DNA of 35,323 bases from contig BBXU01002859.1 in assembly GCA_001598975.1 (NCBI GenBank), positions 1 through 35,323 on the forward strand, given 5' to 3'. Position numbers and translations under genes: made by a program. The notes beneath the pieces are model-generated. The model did not search any database. It was not told the DNA's origin and worked only from the letters and a program-made list of their open reading frames with translations. Positions 28,032-35,323 of this stretch are shown in pieces (within the stretch, counting starts at the first letter, position 1; each line of letters begins with the position of its first letter). This stretch comes from Parachlorella kessleri. Lineage: Eukaryota; Chlorophyta; Trebouxiophyceae; Chlorellales; Chlorellaceae.

Positions 28032-31000
28032 GTAGCTATAATGGTGGCTTACTACCAAGAGTTTGGAGCCTTCACGAAGGTAAGCAGTTGTTCATCTGTT
28101 GTCCCGGAGCGACCGCTAGTGATAGTAGGCAGTCCTCCTAGGATCCCACTTTCATACTAAATGTGGCCGGCGTGGGAAGCTGGGAAGTGTACAAGTTTGC
28201 CATACAGGGGTTGAACGTCATCCCGTCTCTTCCCTGCAGGCTGCAGATGCTGCACGGGAGGAAAGCGACCCCACAGTTGGGAGTGTCAACGCCAGCCAAG
28301 AGGGCCAGGGCGAGACTGTTGCAGCGGCAATATTAGATGCTGGGGGCCAGCGACAGGGGGCACAGGGGGGTGTAGAGCATGGCTTACCGGAGCAGCAGGC
28401 CGGCGGTCGCGAGGCAGCAGCTGCTAGGAATCCTGTGGAAATCAGCACCGTGGACGGCAGCCGGGCTGGCAGCACCGGCCGTGGTGGCAAAGATGCCTCT
28501 GTACATCGCCTTGCAGCAGCTCTAGCAGCTCGGGCACCGCCCGCCAGCAGCGGCGGTAGCAGCGACGGCAGCAGGGGTGAAGGCAGCGGCAGCGGCGGCA
28601 GCCGCGGCGGCCGTTCCAAGCGGCAGCTAGGGGTTCGGAGACCCCCTCCTGCAACTGTGAAGAAGATCTCCGAGCTGACCAACGCGGCGCAGACGCTGCG
28701 GACGCTGCAGACGCTGACTATCTCCCTCAACAGAGGGAAGGTGCCCCTGGTGGAGGAGACGACTGTCTTCCCTCCAGGTGGGTGCTCTGGTGGGAGAGAT
28801 GGTGGGAGATATGGTGACTTCCTAGGAAGGTCTTTGCTTGGCCCACGTGTGGGGGACTCGTGGCAGCATGGTCTGGTGGCGGTACGCTGCTAGAGTAGAC
28901 CAGACTAGACTAGGAAGCGCTGGACGCCTCTTTGGGAACGGCAGTGACCCCTGATGGGGCAGACACCTGCCTTCCTGCCAGCTGTGCAGTTGGCTGGGCG
29001 GCGGGAGTGCCATGTCTGCGGCTGGGGCATTGTGTGTCATGTCAGGGTCAGCGTTGGTGCAAAGGGGTGCAACATGTACGGTGCGCAACTCCCATCAGTG
29101 GCATATCGACTGTGCTGCTCCGACGGTGAAAGGTTGCCAGGCTCTGGCGCCCAATCCTCCATACTATCACGATGCCCATAAGTACATTGCCTTGCTGGCA
29201 CACTCGTTGCGCACCCTCTGCTTTGTAATGCCCTTGCATGATAGGCAGGCGTGGGCGTCATTCGTCTTCTACCTGCCAAAGTCGACCCACACCCCCATGC
29301 CTGCTGGCTGGCTGCCCGCCCGGCGTAATCTTTCTAGTTCCAACCATCATACCACTGTGCGGGCATTGCTTGCCCGCACTGCCCGCGTATGCCCACCCAG
29401 GCATTGCCCTGGAGTGACTGCAGGCAACGAGGACGAGATGTGTGTGGGGTGGGGCGCCAACACCCGGGGCGTCGTGGCTCCAGTGGTGACAGTGACCTTC
29501 GACCGGGACCAATATCTGGACAGGATGCTCCAGGGGCTGCTGGCTATTCACAACACTAGTGAGCACAACAAGTGAGTTGCGGCAAAGCACTGGAGAGTGC
29601 TTGGCAAAGGCACAGGGGGGCTGCAACGCAGCGGCGCAGTGCTCTCTACGGCTCTTTCAGCGACGGGGATCATGGCTTGCTGGGGTTGTGGGGCGGGGTA
29701 TATGGGGACCAGGAGATGTATACATCCGAACCTGCGAGCACTGTGGTCCAAGGCTACATCTAACACAGTGTCATTGAGAAGCCCCCTTGGCGAAAAGGAC
29801 AACAGCTGGAAGAGTGCACTGCTCCCGTGCGCTGTCTTGCCCTCCTGCAGGCAGGCGTTCCCGCTGTTTGTCAGCCAGGACTTTGATGACCCTGGGGTCC
29901 AGACGGTGGTCTTCAAGTACCTGGGACCCATCAAGTACCTGCAGGCAAGCTGGGGGGGGGGGGTGCCGGACACTGCCTGATAACAGAGGCATGGCAGGTT
30001 CACTTATTCACTCATTAGATGCACTTATTACATGTGTTCCAGCCTCTTGACATGTGTGTCCTGTGTTCCTGGGCCCTGCAGCGTGCTCCCTGGGTTAGCT
30101 TGGAGCCCTTGTTGAGCTCTGGAGACCGTCATCCCAGGCGTACCACCGGGGATGTTCTGCGTTGTAGCTCATATGACAGCTTCCTTGTAAAGCATCCCCC
30201 CCCACCCCCACACACACACCCCACCCCATACTCACACTCACACACCCACCCCACCCCATCCGTGCAGCATGTGGAGCGGGAGGCCCCCAAACCTGACAAC
30301 GAGAATGAGAAACTGGCTTACTACCGCATAGCTAACCACTACAAGTAAGCGGCGCAAGTGCTCCAACAAGGGTCTCCAAAACAGTGGGTCTCAACACGCT
30401 GCGGTTTTCCACCTAAGGGCATGCAGCAGCTGCTCCCCTTCAGCTCTGCTGCTGATGCAGCTGTAGGGTTATGACAGAACAACTTGCTAAGTTTTCCAAG
30501 ATGCCTGCAGCATCTGGATCCTCTCCATACCTTTGAGCCGGTGCTGGGTTGGTGCAGGTTCATCTTCCAAACCTTCTTCAACTGCTTTGGGTACGAGCGA
30601 CTCATCATATTAGAGGTCAGCCCATGCACCGGTAGCCATCAATAGCCCGCCCCACCAGTGTATTACATGTGATATGACGGTGACACTGCATGCCTGGGTG
30701 GGGAGTAGGTGGGTGCGGGTGGTTGGGTGGTTGGGGGTTGCTGGGGCAGTCCATTTGAAGTGCTATGCCTATGTTCTACTCAAGCAGCTAGGCCTTCCTT
30801 GGACATGGTCCTGGCGCGTAAGCTTCCTTACACTGGGCAGCGCTGCCGCCCTGTTGGCCCACCAGTCACTGCCCTTCCCTGCCTCGAAGCGCATGAACTC
30901 AGGCTCTGCCACGCGTGACATGGGGATTCTCCCTGACACCACAGGCTTGGGCTGTGGCCACCCTCTGTCACCTGCAGGATGACATGGCGCTTGCGCCTGA

Positions 31001-34000
31001 CTTCTTTTCATATTTTGAGGCGCTGGCGCCCGTGCTGGATAAAGACCCCACCCTCTACTGTGTAAGCTCCTGGAACGACCACGGCCAGGTGAGTCACTGC
31101 TTGGGGAGCAGCTGGTCAGCCATGCGCGGGTGGGTAGTGACTTGGAACGAACCGCCGAGACATGGGGTCGCGCCAGCCTCCAGATTGGTTACCATCAGGT
31201 GAGCAACCCCCAAGTCGACGGTGTTTTATGGCTGGTGGACTCCTGCCCTGCAACTCACAGAGTGTGTCCTGAGAAAGTGCGCGTGGCACTTGTCGTGGGA
31301 AGGCAGGAGGTAGATACCGAGCTAGCTAGCGGGGCTGCCCCCCTGACTTCCGTGCCTTGCTATGCCTGCTTTGCTTCCCTCTTGACTTTTGCGTCTGGTG
31401 CCCGACCATTTTGCGCCTGTACCGCACCTTGCGACCAGTGAGTACAGCGCATGGCGTCTACCTGGCACCATCTGCAGGACCGGTTTGTGAGGGACCAGAG
31501 GCGTCTGTACCGCTCCGACTTCTTCCCCGGCCTGGGGTGGATGACTAACCGCGCCACCTGGCAATCCGTGCAGGGCAGCTGGTGAGTGGGTGGGTGGCTG
31601 CAGGGTGTGGCTTGTGGGTTTGGGCTGGAGTGGAGTCTTCTGGCAGTGGGACACAACGGGGGGGTGCTTGTATGAAAGAAATGATTAGTTACAATGATGA
31701 CACATTTGGTTGTTGCAGGCTGTGATGATGGTGCATATGACCTTGCTATGTTTTTTTGGTATGGAGCTGCATGCTCTGAGGCAAGAAAATGGGGGGGAGA
31801 CGTCAGGGCAAATTGGACGGCAAGCTTTGAGGGGCTGACACCACTGCTGCAGGCCAGGCCAGGAGAAGTTGGCAGGATGTTGGTCCTGTCTATGACACTG
31901 ATAGGTATGCAGAAGGGAAGGAAGATCTATCTCCTTGTTTGATGAATTACGAATTGCCCTTGCCGCAGGCCTCGGGGCTACTGGGACGACTGGATGCGGC
32001 AGAACGCCACGCGGCAGGGGAGGCAGTGCATCAGGTAGGCGACAGATGCAAGCCGCCCTGGAGCGCATGTTGTGTAGTCGCACGCTGAGAGGCAGCTGCC
32101 TCCGGCTGGGATGGCGGCCACGTGCAGCAGCGCGAGCGTTGTGCATGGTCTTTATGTGCCCACAGCAGCTGTAGCTACCCTGTCGTCTGATTGTGCCGCT
32201 GCCATCCTTATGCGTGCCCCTTGGAAGCCCTTCGTAAGTCAGTGAGGAGCACTGGCTCGAGGGTTCTTGGTGTCATAGCCGGGGCAAGGGCTGCTTCCCG
32301 GCTCACAGGGGGGTTACTGCGGTTACAACTCTCCGGCTTGCGCTCCATATCTTGCTTGCATGCATGCCACCTAGGAGTGCATATGCAAGTCAGGGGCCAA
32401 CGGCTGTCCAGAGTTGGCTACATAGATGATGTTCTTGGGGGCACACTTCCTTTCCTCGTTCAGGCCAGAGGTATGCGGGACCTACAACTATACAGCATCC
32501 GAGTATCGACTTTACATAAGAGCCACACGACTGAGTTCTGACTACCCTGTGTATCTCCTACTGCCCATCCATTGCGCTGGGGATGTGGCGGGCTTACGGC
32601 ATGCAGGAGCAGCCACCCTACATTTGTGCTTAATGAAAGACTGACTGAGCTGCGCACCTGCTTGCTCACTATCTGCACCGGCAGGCCGGAGGTGTGCCGG
32701 ACCTACAACTTTGGGGAGTTTGGGAGCAGCGAGGGCCAGTTCTTCCGCCAGTTCCTGCAGCCCATCGTGCTGGCCAACGAGTCGGTGCCCTGGGGGCAGA
32801 TGGATATGTCCTACCTAGAACCTGGCAGGTGAGCAGTTGAAGAAACGACTGATGCAGCTGGCACCCGTCACACAGCTTCCTAACGCTAGCTATCACGTGC
32901 ATCCCATCTCAAATGAAGATATGAGTAAATGATTACGGCCAGCCTGGGAGGCGAGAGCTAGGTGGCCGCGGACCGCTTGCGTGACTCCCCCAGAGGGCTG
33001 TTCGTGCACAGAATATGTTGGTCCAATCTCATGTGCAGCGGGCTGAGACATGTTGCTACTAGCCCCCCATCACACTGTTCTGTGCTTGTGCTCGGGCATG
33101 ATGATTTATAATCTTTGCATACATTGCCTGAATATGCCTTCTTCGGCATTTCCGGACCCCGAACTACATGCCCTCATTCATACTTATATTAATTGTTTGG
33201 TGCGATGTCCCACCTAGGATCTGCCTTGGGTATACTAGATCTGTTGCTCGGCACAAGTCAGCCAGGGACGTGTTAGGCTTGTCACGGTCTGGTCAGCCTC
33301 AGGGGATGCAGTGGTGGCCCACTGGTTAGACGCCCAAAAGTCCCCAAACTGTGGTGCAGGTATGCAAGGGACTTTGCCGCGCAGCTGGCGGCAGCTCGGG
33401 TGGTCACAGACGCAGCCGAGGCCTGGGCGGCTCAGGACAGCATAGTCATCCGGTACCACCACCAGAAGGAGTATGAGCGCCTGGCGGGCAGGCTGCGCAT
33501 GATGAAGGACTGGAAGGTGCGTGTGATTAATGGATGGCGGGCATGCAGCACAACAGGAGGTGGGTAGATGTGGACCGACCGTGTTCTAGAGCCCTGCTGT
33601 TAGCTCAGGGCTTGGGTGGCCTCCTGGCTAAACTCGTTCATTGTCCACTGGTGCTAGTGAGAGAGTATGATTGACTAACAACGGAGTTTGGGGATGGTAT
33701 GGGCATCGTGCGGGCCGGCTCCATGTGATGGTGGAATGTGGTGCAGATGAAGCCACAGATTCTTGTGAGTCATGGCAGGTTGTTTTGCAGTGAAGTGATA
33801 GCTGTGGGGTGATAGTGGGGGTGGCAGGTAGTGCAATCAACGAGATAGGGGCGGACTGTCAATACAGAGCTGGATGCATGTACGCGCTATGAATATCAAC
33901 GATAAAGGCAACTGACGAGGATGGAAATGTGGGTCTTACACATACTTATGACAGTGGGAGGGTACTGCAAACAGAGCATGTTTTAGAGGGACTGGGGCTT

Positions 34001-34231
34001 ACCTTGGAGAGTCAATCTCTTCAGAGGTGCAGCAAAGACACGGAGGAGCTGATGCGGAGTCCCAGTGCTGGGTACTTATTTGTGTTGCAGGATGGCGTGC
34101 CCCGGGGTGCCTACCAGGGGGTGGTGACAGTGCGCAACGCTAATGGGGCGCTGCTGTTTGTTGCCCCTGCTGCTGGTGTGGCGGACCAGCAGCCGCTGCC
34201 GGCCCAGGGGGCCGTGCAAACGTTCAGGTGA
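28032..34231 (+). CDS. MGAT1: N-acetylglucosaminyltransferase I (GnT-I, GT13), N-glycan maturation
   Basis: Exons: 28032-28079, 28240-28777, 29424-29571, 29851-29944, 30268-30344, 30558-30615, 30978-31088, 31478-31581, 31969-32034, 32685-32828, 33360-33516, 34091-34231; phases agree, 561 residues without the 5' end. GnT-I adds GlcNAc to Man5GlcNAc2 in the Golgi and opens complex N-glycan synthesis. The catalytic part reads F-P-L-F-V-S-Q-D, L-A-Y-Y-R-I-A-N-H-Y-K, L-I-I-L-E-D-D-M (metal-binding E-D-D, split by an intron), S-S-W-N-D-H-G-Q, L-Y-R-S-D-F-F-P-G-L-G-W-M, Y-W-D-D-W-M-R, R-P-E-V-C-R-T-Y-N-F-G-E and W-K-D-G-V-P-R-G-A-Y-Q-G-V. The second exon encodes ~180 residues of Gly/Ser/Ala/Arg-rich stem ending in a helical K-K-I-S-E-L-T-N-A-A-Q-T-L; this stem joins by phase only. 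One intron has a GC donor (CTGCAG|GCAAGC). The last exon reads through a donor-like AG|GTGAGG into TGA. Confidence 0.93.
28876..28916 (-). repeat. Inverted fragment of dispersed repeat module 2
   Basis: GGCGGTACGCTGCTAGAGTAG followed by ACCAGACTAGACTAGG is the reverse complement of the CTAGT-unit and AACAGCGTACCGCC part of copies A and C. It lies in the GnT-I intron after exon 28240-28777. Confidence 0.75.
30190..30265 (+). repeat. (CCCCA)n/(CA)n microsatellite before a GnT-I acceptor
   Basis: C-runs, CA repeats and two CACCCCACCCCAT blocks lead directly into the acceptor CCGTGCAG at 30260-30267. The tract probably serves as an unusually long polypyrimidine-like region. A G-run at 29952-29964 lies near the start of the same intron, so its two ends could base-pair. 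Confidence 0.8.
32452..32490 (+). repeat. Diverged copy of the 5' edge of GnT-I exon 32685-32828 with its acceptor
   Basis: TTCAGGCCAGAGGTATGCGG and the following ACCTACAACT match the real acceptor and first 28 bases of exon 32685 (GGCAGGCCGGAGGTGTGCCG ACCTACAACT) with a few changes. In exon phase the copy encodes R-P-E-V-C-G-T-Y-N-Y and then stays open for about 50 further codons before a TGA at 32642. It sits 223 bases upstream of the real exon. Confidence 0.75.
33817..33880 (+). repeat. Module 1 fragment of the dispersed repeat
   Basis: GGGGTGGCAGGTAGTGCAATCAACGAG matches the head of module 1 and is close to the shortened copy at 25978. It lies in the last intron of GnT-I. Confidence 0.5.
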
Positions 34232-35323
34232 GGCCAAGCAGGAAGCCTGGAAGGAGCGTTTGGCTTGGGAATTGATCAGAGAGCATCCTGGCAAGTGTGT
34301 ATTGCGCCCTTACCATTTGTTGACAGATGAATTTTGAGAGGCAGGCTGTCTCAAAGTTTGTGGAAGTGATAGGTTGAGGCCAACCTGCTGCAATAGAAGG
34401 TCACCTTGCATGGCGCCCTGGCAGGTCACAGCTCCATACTCCTGTCTCCTCAGACGGCTCTATCTGAGGGTTCAGCAGAGCTTCTTTCATTTTAGCGTAG
34501 CAACCGTGGAGCTCCAAAGAGGCGTTCTGGTGCACGGGTGCAAGTAGCAAAGATACCGAGATACCCCTGGATACCGACGGTCTATGGACCCTCTAGGATG
34601 AGGTGGGAATGGGATCCCTACTTACATAGGCCAGCCATCACAGGCACCTTTCTCGAATCCTGCTGCAGGCGGCAGCTTGTGGCGACTAGAAGCAACGCGG
34701 AGCAACAGCAGAACATGGGAGTTGAGCAGCAGCAGCAGCCAGGATACCAACAAAGCCATAAGCCTGGGACCCTGCAGCGGCTAGCCATGCAATAGCCACC
34801 CTGCAAGCGCACCCCACTAGTAGCCGAGAGCCTAGTTTCCAAGTCAACTTCCTTCCTACGGCCCACTGTAAGCACGTCGGAAAGGGACGTTACATGTTTA
34901 TTCAGCAAGGTTGTTGTTTGCACCGAAGTGAGCTGCAGGAGCAGGCAAGGGCAGCTCCCAAAGCACCACTACCAAGCGTCACCCAGTTGCTTGGTGGTAC
35001 TGCATACACCAGCACCAGCAACTACAACACTTGAGGTAAGTCAAGCCCTCAAGTGCAGCCTCTGCATGCATGCCGGACAGATGGAACTGCCCTTGCAAAC
35101 CGCGCTTCAGTCTGCCATCAACCAGACAGATGGGAGGGCATGGTGGGTCCCTGGTGGTCCTTATACCATACAATGCAGCTATCTGCCACTGAGCAGCGCT
35201 CCCGCCAGCCGCTGACAGAGCAAGGCCCAGGGCACCAGCCCCACCGCACCCGCCCCTCGTGGCTGCCCTGCGCACAGACAAGTAGGGCAGACTCGACACA
35301 CAAGGACTGCCTGGAGCAGAACT
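34232..35323. other. 3' flank of GnT-I; no further gene named
   Basis: A TGTAA at 34867-34871 could be the GnT-I poly(A) signal, which would give a 3' UTR of about 640 bases. Downstream, minus-strand frames are open between about 35000 and 35300. One reads V-D-G-R-L-K-R-G-L-Q-G-Q-F-H-L and G-M-H-A-E-A-A-L-E-G-L, and could be an exon of a minus-strand gene entering from the right. No family is recognised and no splice pair could be confirmed. Confidence 0.4.

Noticed and set aside
34538..34795. 85-codon plus-strand frame with a Gln-rich stretch behind GnT-I
   Set aside because: No family motif, no supporting splice sites and a position in the likely GnT-I 3' UTR; the Gln run comes from a CAG microsatellite.

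Overview
The window reads as nuclear DNA of a green alga (Chlorophyta, probably Chlorophyceae). The reasons are: small GT-AG exons separated by introns in every gene; a STAY-GREEN chlorophyll gene with a plastid-type leader; a fused RimM-like protein whose repeats recall plastid proteins; TGTAA-type poly(A) signals a short way behind most stop codons; and moderately GC-rich DNA full of simple repeats. No bacterial operon, phage, CRISPR array or autonomous transposon was seen. Gene models were spliced by eye. Reading phase is kept across every junction given, and coordinates of multi-exon genes span first to last recognised exon.

Layout, left to right: (1) simple repeats, then a 5'-truncated RimM-like gene (+, 651-5915) fused to four copies of a ~60-residue module and a WW-like insert. 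(2) PIG-C/GPI2 (-, 6342-8080), tail to tail with gene 1. (3) A membrane-anchored class I methyltransferase (+, 8643-10680), head to head with PIG-C. (4) A tiny spliced gene with a DFRP-like tail (-, 11846-12435), head to head with (5) a CEP164 homologue (+, 12747-16154). (6) Oligoribonuclease (-, 16819-19246), tail to tail with CEP164 and followed in tandem by (7) ribosomal stalk protein P0 (-, 19710-23719). (8) STAY-GREEN Mg-dechelatase (+, 24038-25905), head to head with P0. (9) N-acetylglucosaminyltransferase I (+, core 28032-34231, possible 5' exons from 26221). The last ~1.1 kb shows no gene I can name.

The genes are not one pathway. PIG-C and GnT-I both serve the secretory system, and the anchored methyltransferase may too. 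P0, RimM and oligoribonuclease serve translation and RNA turnover. CEP164 points to a retained basal-body programme. The most unusual features are the RimM/WW/four-repeat fusion, four independent copies of exon edges inside introns of three genes, a two-module dispersed intronic repeat, recurrent GC-AG introns, an oligoribonuclease model that loses its catalytic His, and a GnT-I with a long stem in an algal lineage where the best-studied member is reported to work without GnT-I.
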